Positions 16,875 to 24,786 of a stretch of 49,027 nt of DNA are shown here, piece by piece. How positions within the stretch are numbered: the first letter of the stretch is position 1; each line of letters opens with the position of its first letter. The notes below the pieces were generated by a model. The model saw nothing but the letters and a program-made list of their open reading frames with translations, had not been told where the DNA came from and ran no database searches. The DNA lies in assembly GCF_003002065.1 (NCBI RefSeq), contig NZ_PVZG01000032.1:1-49027 (forward strand), written 5' to 3'. The DNA is from Pseudosporangium ferrugineum (lineage in GTDB: Bacteria > Actinomycetota > Actinomycetes > Mycobacteriales > Micromonosporaceae). The position numbers and the translations under genes were made by a program.

Positions 16875-17006
16875 AAACGTGCGTTGAACAGCAGCCGTCG
16901 GTCCGGCCTCGGCGGCATGACCCCCCGGCCGGGTCACCCAAGCGTCGTGAGCAGCGGACACTGCCCAATTCCCCACTTGTACGCGGGAAAACGTCCGTTG
17001 AACAGC
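16875..17006. repeat. Pair of 18-bp direct repeats in a divergent intergenic region
   Basis: AAACGTGCGTTGAACAGC (16875-16892) and AAACGTCCGTTGAACAGC (16989-17006) differ at one base and are 114 bp apart. They are the main feature of the 454-bp gap 16799-17252, together with the SigB-type promoter further right. They could be operators for a shared regulator. Confidence 0.8.
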
Positions 17007-17129
17007 CACGGATGTGTCGGATGTAGACACCCCCGTACCCAATAACGGATGGACATCGGTGGGTACGCTTGCTCCGGTTCACACACGGCACACAGCCAGC
17101 TGCCAGGTTGGCGCACTAGAGTTCGGTGC

Positions 17130-17155
17130 GGTTTCACCGGACCCGACGGGGGTAG
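17130..17155 (+). promoter_or_regulatory. SigB/SigF-type promoter
   Basis: GGTTTC (17130-17135), 14 bases, then GGGTAG (17150-17155). This closely fits the general-stress SigB/SigF consensus of actinobacteria (GGTTT-N15-17-GGGTA). It is about 98 bp upstream of the STAS gene, whose family controls this class of sigma factor. Confidence 0.65.
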
Positions 17156-17252
17156 TCAACGCCGCCCCTGGCGAGGGCGAATCCGCAGGTAGGCGGACCC
17201 TCGTACCGAGGAGAAGACGCCCGGGGCATCCCGAGCGGGTGGAGGTAAAGGC

Positions 17253-17621
17253 GTGACGCTGTCGATAACGACGTCGACCAAGCCCAGCGGCGTGGTGGAG
17301 GTCTCACCCATGGGCGAGATCGACGTCGAGAACGCGTACGAGATCAAGGACGCCGTAGCCGAGCAGCTCGCGACCGGCATGCCGGAGCGCATCGAGCTCG
17401 ACATGCACGGCGTCACCTTCATCGACTCCGTGGGCATCTCGGCCCTCGTGGCCGCCTTCCAGCTCGCCAGCGTGAGCGGCGTCAAGCTCGTCGTGACGCG
17501 CCCCAGCCGCTTCGCCCACCGCCAACTCTGGGTGACCGGTCTCCTGGGCCTCTTCGGCGCCCCGGAGCCCTGCACCGACTGCGGCGACCCGGCCCACCGC
17601 CCCCTCGTCTCCGGAGCCTGA
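17253..17621 (+). CDS. STAS-domain anti-sigma factor antagonist
   Basis: A 122-residue protein starting at GTG 17253, seven bases after GGAGG. It is a single STAS domain of the SpoIIAA/RsbV type: beta strand VVEVSPMGEIDVENA, then IELDMHGVTFIDSVGISAL with the expected phosphoacceptor Ser59 in DSVG, and a final helix. In the family, the unphosphorylated form binds a serine-kinase anti-sigma factor and so frees a sigma factor. No anti-sigma or sigma gene is adjacent, so its partner is elsewhere. The C-terminus has an extra CTDCGDPAH stretch with two cysteines and a histidine that is not part of the core fold. Its SigB-type promoter suggests positive feedback. Confidence 0.92.
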   Translation: MTLSITTSTKPSGVVEVSPMGEIDVENAYEIKDAVAEQLATGMPERIELDMHGVTFIDSVGISALVAAFQLASVSGVKLVVTRPSRFAHRQLWVTGLLGLFGAPEPCTDCGDPAHRPLVSGA

Positions 17622-17627
17622 CCCGCC

Positions 17628-17670
17628 GGCCCACCGCGCCCGCTGGCCCACCGCGCCCGCTGGCCCATCC
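17628..17670. repeat. 17-bp tandem repeat after the STAS gene
   Basis: GGCCCACCGCGCCCGCT-like units start at 17628, 17645 and 17662, seven bases after the stop codon. The rest of the gap to 17944 holds nothing I can assign apart from the promoter side of the kinase gene. Confidence 0.75.
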
Positions 17671-17944
17671 AGTCCCGCCCCGGCCCGCCGTAGCGCGCCA
17701 AATGTCCACTCGTCCCGCTGGCGCAACGAATGTCCGGTTCGGCCCCGCCGGGCTGCGGTGATCACCGACGGCAGCACCGACTCGTCTCGAGCACGACCAT
17801 CGCCCCGCCCGACCCGGGCATACCGCCCCTTCCCGGCCGGAACCGCCACCAGCCCGTATCGCTCACCTGACCGGGAGTGATCCTCGCGTTAAGCCTTGCT
17901 GTGCCAACTTGTACCGCCCGTGTCCGCTGCGGAATAGTGCCCTC

Positions 17945-18904
17945 GTGGCGCGACTTCCGATCGGCACCGCCATCCTGCGGCGCTACGTGCTGACGCGCGC
18001 CATCGGGCAGGGTGGGGTGTCCACCGTCTATGCGGCGGTCGACGCCCGGCGCGGCCGGAAGCTCGCCGTCAAGATCCTGGCGCCCCTGCTCGCCGACGAC
18101 CCGGGGGCCCGCGAGGACGCCCGCCGTGAGGCCATCATCACGGACCGTCTCCGCCACCCGAGTGTGCCCCGCGTCTTCGCATACGGCGACGCGCCCCTCC
18201 CGGACGGCACGGTCGTCCCCTACGTGGTCCTCGAGCTGCTCGACGGCGTACCCCTGACCGAGCTCCTGGCCCGCGGCCGCCTGGAGTGGCCCGAGGCCGT
18301 CCGCATCGCCGCGACCGTCGCCGACGTGCTCGCCGTCGCCCACCGGCGCGGCGTCGTCCACCGCGATCTCACCGCCCGCAACGTCATGGTCACCGCCGAC
18401 GGCGTCAAGATCATCGACTTCGGCCTGGCCACGGCGTCGGCCGACAAAACCGACAACCCAGGATTTCGTACGGCGCCACCCGCACCCGCGAACTCCGTGG
18501 CCGGCAACGTCACGGCTCGCCCACGCCCGCCCGCCGCCGCCCCCGAACCGTCCTACTTCCGCGCCCTTCGGCCGGCCGGGCACCTCCCGCCCCCGTCGCA
18601 CCCGAAGACAGCGTTCGCCCAGCCCGCCGACGACGTCTACACCCTCGGCGTCCTCCTGTACGAAATGCTGACCGGCCGCTCGCCCTACCCACCCGCGATG
18701 GCCGCCACCATCCTGACCGCCGGCCGCGCGGGCCGCCTGGCGCCCACCCCGGTACTCGCCATCCCCGGCCTACCTCCGGACCTGCGCGACCTCGTCCGAG
18801 CCTGCATGGCAAAACGCCCCGAATCCCGCCCCCGCAGCCCCGAAGTCGCCCACACCCTCCACCACATCCACGCCGCGGCCCACCCCGCCCCCACACCCAC
18901 CTGA
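17945..18904 (+). CDS. Soluble protein kinase with atypical catalytic loop
   Basis: A 319-residue protein without membrane helices. GTG 17945 was preferred to an upstream TTG because it begins just before the family's first conserved strand (ILRRYVLTRAIGQGG); the ribosome site is weak. The N-lobe is intact: glycine loop GQGGVSTVY, Lys43 in LAVKIL, Glu62 in the C-helix. The catalytic loop reads HRDLTARN (139-146), with Thr where Ser/Thr kinases have Lys and with the Arg placement seen in tyrosine kinases; DFG is at 158-160. The activation segment has no GT..Y.APE motif and is replaced by about 60 Pro/Ala-rich residues before DVYTLGVLLYEML. Activity and specificity are uncertain: an atypical kinase or a pseudokinase. 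It stands alone. Confidence 0.85.
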   Translation: MARLPIGTAILRRYVLTRAIGQGGVSTVYAAVDARRGRKLAVKILAPLLADDPGAREDARREAIITDRLRHPSVPRVFAYGDAPLPDGTVVPYVVLELLDGVPLTELLARGRLEWPEAVRIAATVADVLAVAHRRGVVHRDLTARNVMVTADGVKIIDFGLATASADKTDNPGFRTAPPAPANSVAGNVTARPRPPAAAPEPSYFRALRPAGHLPPPSHPKTAFAQPADDVYTLGVLLYEMLTGRSPYPPAMAATILTAGRAGRLAPTPVLAIPGLPPDLRDLVRACMAKRPESRPRSPEVAHTLHHIHAAAHPAPTPT

Positions 18905-19244
18905 CCCGCCGAGGACGCCCCGTCGTGGACGGCTCCCCGACGCCGGACACGCCACCCCGCCCTCTGACAGCCCGCGAACCCGACCGACCCAAGGCCCGCG
19001 TTCCCAGCCCCCTAGGATGCTTCAACCCGCCCGCGCCGCGCCGTCACGGAACCCCGCCGCCCCGCCGCCCGCGCGGTGCCGCGCTGACCGGACCTGACCG
19101 GACCGGACCGAGCCGACCGAGCCGACCCGCGCGACGCTGAGCCGGTCCGACGCCCTTCCGGATCGCACCCAGCCAGGCCGAACCACCCTCGATCGGTCCC
19201 CGCACCCAGCCCGACCACCGACCAGCGCCGACCGCCCACCCCGG
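18905..19244. other. Gene-free stretch
   Basis: The region between the kinase gene and the convergent surE. It contains low-complexity ACCGGACC/GAGCCGACC runs near 19085-19135 and no credible gene or clear hairpin terminator. Confidence 0.6.
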
Positions 19245-20087
19245 TCAGAAGGCCGGCGTCTGCACCACAATGTTCTCCAGGTTGATCTTCACGTCGGTGG
19301 CCTCGCCCGGTGCCCGGATGGGGGTGACCACCGCGTAGCCCTCGGCCAGGGCTGCCAGGTCGGTGCCGGGTTCGAGGGGTTCGTCGGCCGCCTGGACGGC
19401 CGTGCGGACGAAGCCCTCGCCGGCTTCGGCGATGCTCATCTGGACCTGGCCGAAGCGGGCCAGGCGGGCCCGGCGCAGGCCTCGGATGCCGTCGACGTGG
19501 AGGTCGGGCACGTTGAGGTTGAGGATCGTGCCGGGCGGGGTGTGGGTGAGGGTGGGCAGGAGCTTCACCGCCAGGTCGGCCGCGCTGGTCCAGTGGCGCT
19601 GCTCGTCGTCCGTTTTGTCCAGGTCGGCGATCGCCTGGCCGCCGCTGGCCGCCGTGCCGTTGGCGGGGGAGAGGACGTCCAGCGAAACTGCCAGGCCGTG
19701 CAGGCCGGCGTGGGAGGCGGTCAGGGTCGCTCCCACGGTGCCGGAGTGGACGACCGCCGCGCCGGCGTTGGCGCCTCGGTTGATGCCCGACAGGACCAGG
19801 TCGGGGGGCGCGCCGAAGGCTCCGCGGATGGCCAGCAGGACGATGAACGCGGGGGAGGCGGCCACCGCGTACGCGGGGACGTTCTTGACGCCCGGCAGTT
19901 CGCGCGGCTGGACGTGGATCTTGCCGTTCTTCTCCACCGCGGTCATGGCCGCGCTGGTGCCGCTCGCCTCGGTCAGCGGCGCGGCGACCACCACGTCGAA
20001 GCCCTGCCGCCTGGCCGCGCGGGCCAGCCACCGGAGCCCCGGCGCGTCGATGCCGTCGTCGTTGGTGATCAGAATCCGTGGGGTCAC
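19245..20087 (-). CDS. surE: 5'/3'-nucleotidase SurE
   Basis: A 280-residue cytoplasmic enzyme. GTG 20087 is preceded by GGAGGG at 6 bases; a longer frame has a low-complexity leader. Family signatures: metal ligands Asp10-Asp11 in ILITNDDGIDAPG, the Ser/Thr pocket ASGTSAA, and SGINRGANAG with the metal-binding Asn. SurE hydrolyses nucleoside 5'- and 3'-monophosphates and short polyphosphates and is linked to stationary-phase survival. It is the last gene of a leftward run with the PfkB-type kinase 121 bp upstream, which may be cotranscribed. The length is typical. Confidence 0.95.
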   Translation of the reverse strand: MTPRILITNDDGIDAPGLRWLARAARRQGFDVVVAAPLTEASGTSAAMTAVEKNGKIHVQPRELPGVKNVPAYAVAASPAFIVLLAIRGAFGAPPDLVLSGINRGANAGAAVVHSGTVGATLTASHAGLHGLAVSLDVLSPANGTAASGGQAIADLDKTDDEQRHWTSAADLAVKLLPTLTHTPPGTILNLNVPDLHVDGIRGLRRARLARFGQVQMSIAEAGEGFVRTAVQAADEPLEPGTDLAALAEGYAVVTPIRAPGEATDVKINLENIVVQTPAF

Positions 20088-20208
20088 GCTGCGCCCTCCT
20101 GCCGAACCGCCCGTCCGCCCGCCGACCGGACCCGCGACCCGCCGCACCAGCCCGGCACCCGGCCGCGGGTGGGTGGGGCCGGCGCGAGCCGGGCCGGGAG
20201 CGGGCCGG

Positions 20209-21147
20209 TCATGCGGAAACCTTCGCGTCGACGGGGGTGAGGCGTACCCGCTCGGTCAGGACCTGAACCGCGTCGATGCGGCCCGTGCCGAGGCCGTGCC
20301 GGGTGACGTTCAAAGCCCCGGCCGCGGCTCCCGTACGGACAGCGTCACACAGCGTCCCGCCCTGGGCCAGTACGGCGGCCACCCCCGCGGTCATGGAGTC
20401 GCCGGCGCCGCGGGACTCGGCGGCCACCATGCGGGGCATGTCGACCTCGTAGACCGTGTCCTCGATCAGGGCGAGGGCGCCCTCGTCGGCGCGGGAGACC
20501 AGGGCCATCTCGGCGCCGTCGTCGCGGAGCTTGAACAGCGCCTTGGTGATCGACTGGAGGGTGGCGTCCGGGATCATGCCGTCGCGCAGGAGTTCCTCGT
20601 GGCTGACCTTGACCACGTGCGGGCGCGCCTCCAGGGCCGCGGCCAGGTGGGCGGCGGAGAGGTCGATGATGACCTTGCAGCCGTTGGCGCCGAGGTCGGT
20701 GGCGAGCCGGCGGTACACCTCGGCGGGCACCACGGACGGGTGGGCCGGGCCGCTGAGCACCGCGATTCCCGCCCGGAGGCCCTCGGCGAGCGCGACGCTG
20801 TACAGCTCGTCGAGGTCGTGGCGGGAGAGCGGCTGACCCGGGTCCTCGGCGAGTTCCTCGCGTTTGCCGCTGCGGCGGTCGTGCACGTACCAGCCCGTAC
20901 CCGAGTCGCGTTTGATGGTCTTGAGGGTGATGCCGTGGAACTTGAGCAGCGGCTCCAGCACCCGGCCGACCTCGCCTCCCGCGGCCGCGCACAGGGTGAC
21001 CGGCGCGCCCAGCAGCGTGATCATCCGGGCCTGCCAGACTCCCTGCCCACCGGGGTGCACGTGCAGCTCCGCCTTGTCGTGCTGCTGCTCGATGGTCACG
21101 GTGAGCTGGGGCGCAGGCACGAACACCATGACGCCTCTGTTACCCAT
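20209..21147 (-). CDS. PfkB-family carbohydrate kinase
   Basis: A 312-residue ribokinase/phosphofructokinase-type kinase. It has an early substrate-binding HPGGQGVWQARM, a lid region with SGTGWYVHD, and the PfkB signature ESRGAGDSMTAG near 243-254, where the Asp of GAGDS is the catalytic base. The N-terminal part resembles 1-phosphofructokinases and tagatose-6-phosphate kinases more than ribokinases. The sugar substrate cannot be assigned. An alternative ATG at 21129 has a better-placed GAGG and may be the true start. It lies upstream of surE on the same strand. Confidence 0.88.
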   Translation of the reverse strand: MGNRGVMVFVPAPQLTVTIEQQHDKAELHVHPGGQGVWQARMITLLGAPVTLCAAAGGEVGRVLEPLLKFHGITLKTIKRDSGTGWYVHDRRSGKREELAEDPGQPLSRHDLDELYSVALAEGLRAGIAVLSGPAHPSVVPAEVYRRLATDLGANGCKVIIDLSAAHLAAALEARPHVVKVSHEELLRDGMIPDATLQSITKALFKLRDDGAEMALVSRADEGALALIEDTVYEVDMPRMVAAESRGAGDSMTAGVAAVLAQGGTLCDAVRTGAAAGALNVTRHGLGTGRIDAVQVLTERVRLTPVDAKVSA

Positions 21148-21195
21148 GGGCCCAGTCTGACGCCATTGCCCAGAAATGCGGGCGTGATCGCCGAT

Positions 21196-22248
21196 TTACG
21201 GCTTGCGGCCGAGGACCGCGCCGTTCGCTCCGGGGGCGTCGAACCGCACGGTGCGCACGTCCGTGAACCCCGCCGCGCCCAGCCAGTCGGCGTACTCCAC
21301 GTCCGAGTAGTTGCGCCCACCCACCGTCTCCACCAGCATGTTCATGCCCATCAGCGCGGCAGGAGCCGGTCCGGTGCGGTCCGCGTCGAGCAGCAGTTCC
21401 GAGATGATCACGAGCCCGCCGGCCGGGAGCGCCGCGTACGCCTTGGCCAGCAGTTCGCGGTTCGTCGCCTCGTCCCAGTCGTGCAGGATCATGCTGAGCA
21501 GCAGCACGTCGTGCCCGCCCGGCAGGGCCGCGTCCGTGAGGAAGTTACCGGGCGTGGTGGCGATGCGGTCGCTCAGCCCGGCGGCCGCGATCTTGCCCGT
21601 GGCCATCTCGCACACGTGCGGCAGGTCCAGGACGGTCGCGCTCAGCCCGGGGAAACGGCCGCAGAGCTCGATCGGGTACGCCCCCGAGCCGCCCCCGACG
21701 TCCAGCAGCCGAGTGTACGGCCCCAGTTCGACACTCTCGCCGAGCGCCCGGGCGGTGAAGATCGACGTGGAGTACATCGCCTCCCAGAACGTCGCCAGCA
21801 GCTGCGGGTCCTCGGTGGTGAACATCGACTCCTGGGTCGCCGGGTCCCAGGTCAGCGGCCGATCGTCGCGCAGCGCCTCGCCCACCCGGTGCCACGGCAG
21901 GTACGTGCGCCGGTCGCAGTAGCTGACCTGCCCGCCGAAGTAGTACGGCCGCCCGCGCACCAGGAACTCCTCGGCGAGCGGGGAGTTGCGGTAGCCCTCG
22001 CCCGCGCGTTCGAGCAGGCCCAGCGACGCGCAGGCGGTGAACAGCAGGTCGGCGGGGCGTTCGGGCAGGCCCAGTTCGCGTTCCGCGTCGGCCACCGTCA
22101 GGGTGCGTCCGCCCGCCAGCCGGCTGAACAGGTCGAGCTCCACGGCGGCGGCGAAGGTCTTGAAGCTCCAGAAACCGGTCACGAGGTCCATCAGGGGCGT
22201 CGGCGTCAGCATGCCGCAGATCATGGCAAAGGTGTCGCCCCTGCTCAC
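21196..22248 (-). CDS. SAM-dependent O-methyltransferase-like protein
   Basis: A 350-residue protein of the plant-type/actinobacterial O-methyltransferase family. A helical dimerisation N-domain (about 15-150) includes a winged-helix part, LPERPADLLFTACASLGLLE. A Rossmann domain follows with SAM motif I LLDVGGGSGAYP (about 174-185), motif II ATVLDLPHV, and the post-motif LLLSMILHDWDE. The His-Asp of LHDWDE is the usual catalytic pair of these O-methyltransferases. Targets in this family are small phenolic or polyketide molecules; none is suggested by neighbours. The start is GTG at 22248; ATG at 22224 or 22212 are alternatives because no site has a strong Shine-Dalgarno. Confidence 0.88.
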   Translation of the reverse strand: MSRGDTFAMICGMLTPTPLMDLVTGFWSFKTFAAAVELDLFSRLAGGRTLTVADAERELGLPERPADLLFTACASLGLLERAGEGYRNSPLAEEFLVRGRPYYFGGQVSYCDRRTYLPWHRVGEALRDDRPLTWDPATQESMFTTEDPQLLATFWEAMYSTSIFTARALGESVELGPYTRLLDVGGGSGAYPIELCGRFPGLSATVLDLPHVCEMATGKIAAAGLSDRIATTPGNFLTDAALPGGHDVLLLSMILHDWDEATNRELLAKAYAALPAGGLVIISELLLDADRTGPAPAALMGMNMLVETVGGRNYSDVEYADWLGAAGFTDVRTVRFDAPGANGAVLGRKP

Positions 22249-22342
22249 CCACCGGAGGTCCGGCGCGCCGGGCGAGCCCTGGAGCCGGCGCCGGGCGAGC
22301 CCCGGGCGCGACCCGGCGCCGTCGCCGGCGAGGCCCGGAACG

Positions 22343-22368
22343 AGCGCCCGGATCTAGCGCCCGGATCT
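22343..22368. repeat. 13-bp tandem duplication at a stop codon
   Basis: AGCGCCCGGATCT at 22343-22355 and again at 22356-22368. The second copy overlaps the TAG stop of the small protein gene. Confidence 0.75.
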
Positions 22369-22690
22369 AGCGTCCTGATCCAGCCCCGGCGGCCTCGGTG
22401 AGCTCGCGGACCGCGGTGACCAGGTCCGGGCGGTTGCGCAGCAGGTCCTCGAGGCGTACCCGCCACTTGCTCGCCTCGACGTCCACCGCGAAACGGTCGC
22501 TGTCGCTGCTCTCCACCGACGCGGTGAGCAGGCGCTGGCGGGTGTTGGCGAGCTCGCCGTACAGGTCGGTGCCGAGGCGGCTGAGGATGCGACCGGCGAA
22601 GGCCTCGTAGCCCGGTCCGCCGGCCGCCCGGACGAAGGCCCGCGCGGCGTCCCAGGCGACCCGCGGCTGGTGGATGACCGACTGGCTCAT
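22367..22690 (-). CDS. Small protein of unknown function
   Basis: A 107-residue soluble protein. ATG 22690 follows GGAGGG at 5 bases; ten extra residues from an upstream start are unlikely. It is mostly helical by appearance, with VAWDAARAFVRAAGG, YEAFAGRILSRLGTDLYGELANTRQRLL, and a C-terminal helix ending in Gly/Ala. No known motif, signal or membrane segment. It lies between the methyltransferase and the metal exporter, all leftward, with gaps of 118 and 112 bp, so it may have its own promoter. I do not recognise the family. Confidence 0.75.
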   Translation of the reverse strand: MSQSVIHQPRVAWDAARAFVRAAGGPGYEAFAGRILSRLGTDLYGELANTRQRLLTASVESSDSDRFAVDVEASKWRVRLEDLLRNRPDLVTAVRELTEAAGAGSGR

Positions 22691-22802
22691 GGTGTCCCTC
22701 CGCAGTTGGGTAGTCACCAAGTGTAGGTAAATGGGGGTGCTGCGGGCGGGGAGTGGGCGGACTCGTGACCTGTGTGATCAGGGTGCGCCGTGAGGCCCGA
22801 AA

Positions 22803-23720
22803 TCACCAGCCCGCGGGCGTACAGGATCGGCCACCGGCGGCGACCGGCTCGGCCTGCAGCGTCGCGTGGTCGATGTGGAAGTCCTCGTGCAGGGCCTCGC
22901 GGGCGGAGGCCAGGACCGCGCCCAGCTCGGCGGCCGGCTCGAGGCTCAGGTGCGCCGAGGCCACGTCCATGCCCGAGGTCAGCGTCCAGACGTGCAGGTC
23001 GTGGACGTCGCAGACGCCCGGCACGGCGGCGAGCCGGTCGCGCACCCGGGCCATGTCGAGGTGGGCCGGGGCGGCCTGGACCAGGATCCGGACCGCGGAC
23101 CGGCCGAGCGCGAAGGTCCGCGGGAGGATCATCAGGGCGACGATCACCGCCACGATCGGGTCCGCGTACGACCAGCCGGTGGTGGCGATGATCCCGGCCG
23201 CGACGATGACCCCCGCCGAGCCGAGCAGGTCGCCGACCACCTCGAGGTACGCCCCGCGCACGTTGATGCTCTCCTGCGCGCCGGACCGCAGCAGCGCGAA
23301 GGCGATCAGGTTCACGATCAGGCCGCCCACCGCCACGATCAGCATCGGGGTGGCCGGCACCGACGGCGGCTCGGTGAAGCGGCGCGCCGCCTCGACCAGC
23401 ACGAAGATCGCGACGCCGGTGAGCAGCAGGGCGTTGGCCAGGGCGGCGAGGACCTCGAGGCGGTAGAGGCCGAACGTGCGCTGGGAGTCGGTGGCCGCGC
23501 GGCCCGCGGCGTGGATGGCGGCGAGGGCCATCGCGATGCCGAGCACGTCGGTGAACATGTGGCCGGCGTCGGAGAGCAGCGCCAGCGAGCCGGTGAGCAG
23601 GGCGGCGACCGCCTCGACGACCATGAACGCGGCCAGCAGCCCGGCGGCGAGCCAGAGCCGCGGCTTGTGCCGCTCGCCGGCGCGCAGCGCCTGGCCTCCG
23701 TGGTCGTGCCCGGCCCCCAT
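22803..23720 (-). CDS. Cation diffusion facilitator (Zn/Cd/Co exporter)
   Basis: A 305-residue inner-membrane antiporter. ATG 23720 has a GGAAGGTGG just upstream. It has a His-containing start (GAGHDHGG) and six membrane helices. The metal-site motifs are LLSDAGHMFTDV in helix 2 (H-D pair) and YLEVVGDLLGSAG in helix 5 (the second D site). The cytoplasmic C-terminal domain (about 215-290) has the ferredoxin-like pattern VCDVHDLHVWTLTSG and ends with a conserved HIDHATLQ. It resembles CzcD/ZitB transporters, which export zinc and related ions against protons. The AT-rich promoter with a repeated ATGTATG motif could be bound by a metal sensor. Confidence 0.94.
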   Translation of the reverse strand: MGAGHDHGGQALRAGERHKPRLWLAAGLLAAFMVVEAVAALLTGSLALLSDAGHMFTDVLGIAMALAAIHAAGRAATDSQRTFGLYRLEVLAALANALLLTGVAIFVLVEAARRFTEPPSVPATPMLIVAVGGLIVNLIAFALLRSGAQESINVRGAYLEVVGDLLGSAGVIVAAGIIATTGWSYADPIVAVIVALMILPRTFALGRSAVRILVQAAPAHLDMARVRDRLAAVPGVCDVHDLHVWTLTSGMDVASAHLSLEPAAELGAVLASAREALHEDFHIDHATLQAEPVAAGGRSCTPAGW

Positions 23721-23754
23721 GTGTCCACCTTCCGTCGCGGCGTCCCGCTGCGCC

Positions 23755-23783
23755 AATGTATGTTCACATCGCTATGTATGCAA
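23755..23783 (-). promoter_or_regulatory. Promoter of the metal exporter
   Basis: On the minus strand TTGCAT (23783-23778), 17 bases, TACATT (23760-23755). It sits in an AT-rich island, and ATGTATG occurs at 23756-23762 and 23774-23780, overlapping both boxes. A repressor site is likely. Confidence 0.55.
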
Positions 23784-23850
23784 GTTGAACCCGATTGTCA
23801 TCGCCGGGGTATGTACTCGACAACCGACCCCGCCCGGAGGGATTCCGCCC

Positions 23851-24786
23851 GTGTCCAGACGTACCCTCGCGATTGTTGCCCTGACCGCGCTCGCCGTCCC
23901 AGCCGCCGCGCCGTCCGCGGCCTCCGCGGCCCCGGCCGCGCACCGGGCCGGCCCCGGCCCGGTCGTCCTCGACCTGCCCGACGGGTTCCAGCCCGAGGGC
24001 ATCGCGATCGGCAAGCTCCCGTACGCGTACTTCGGCTCCCGCGCCGACGGCGACATCTACCGCGCCGGCCTGCTCACCGGCCGGGGCAGGGTGATCAGCC
24101 AGGGCCCCGGCACCCCGTCGCTGGGCCTCAAGCTCGACGGCCGCGGCCGGCTCTTCGTCGCCGGCGGCTCCGGCGGCGACGCGCGGGTCATCGACGCGGG
24201 CAACGGCACGGTGCTGCGGTCGTACCGGCTGCAGACCGTCCCCGCGTTCATCAACGACGTGGTGCTGACCGGCGGCGCCGCGTGGTTCACCGACTCCACC
24301 AACCCGGTGCTGTTCAAGCTGCCGCTGGGCCGTCACGGCCGGCTGCCCGCCGAGGCCGTGCGGGTGCCGCTCACCGGCGACCTGGTCTACACCTCGGGCA
24401 TCAACGCCAACGGCATCACGGCCACCCCGGACGGGCGCGGGCTGATCGTCGTGCAGTCCGGCACCGGAAAGCTTTTCCGGACCACGTACGCGGGCAGCAC
24501 CGCCGAGATCGACCTCGGCGGCGAATCCGTCCCCAACGGCGACGGCCTGTGGCTGCGCGGCACCACCCTGTACGTGGTGCAGAACCGCCTCAACGTGATC
24601 GCCCGGATCCGGCTGGACCGGCACGCGACGCGGGGGACCGTGGTCAGCCGCACGACCAGCCCCGACTTCGACGTCCCGACCACCATCGCCGAGTACGGCA
24701 AGCGCTTCTACCTGCCGAACGCCCGCTTCACCACCACGCCGACGCCGACCACGCCCTACACGGCCGTGGCGGTGCCGCGCCCCTGA
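23851..24786 (+). CDS. Secreted SMP-30/NHL-like beta-propeller protein
   Basis: A 311-residue exported protein. GTG 23851 follows GGAGG at 10 bases. A signal peptide covers about residues 1-27 (RRTLAIVALTALAVPAAA then Ala/Ser to a cleavage near AAPAA). The mature part has repeated Gly-Asp/Asn-rich strand motifs: PEGIAIG, LGLKLDGRGRLFVAGG, INDVVLTGGAAWFTDST, INANGITATPDGRGLIVV and NGDGLWLRGTTLYVV. Together these suggest a six-bladed propeller of the gluconolactonase/NHL type. Function is unknown; homologues are often loosely annotated. The last 31 bp overlap the end of the convergent helR gene. Confidence 0.85.
   Translation: MSRRTLAIVALTALAVPAAAPSAASAAPAAHRAGPGPVVLDLPDGFQPEGIAIGKLPYAYFGSRADGDIYRAGLLTGRGRVISQGPGTPSLGLKLDGRGRLFVAGGSGGDARVIDAGNGTVLRSYRLQTVPAFINDVVLTGGAAWFTDSTNPVLFKLPLGRHGRLPAEAVRVPLTGDLVYTSGINANGITATPDGRGLIVVQSGTGKLFRTTYAGSTAEIDLGGESVPNGDGLWLRGTTLYVVQNRLNVIARIRLDRHATRGTVVSRTTSPDFDVPTTIAEYGKRFYLPNARFTTTPTPTTPYTAVAVPRP

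Noticed and set aside
17035..17066. GTACCC and GGGTAC 20 bases apart, considered as divergent stress-sigma -10 boxes
   Set aside because: Neither has a GTTT-like -35 at the right distance; the better site is at 17130-17155.
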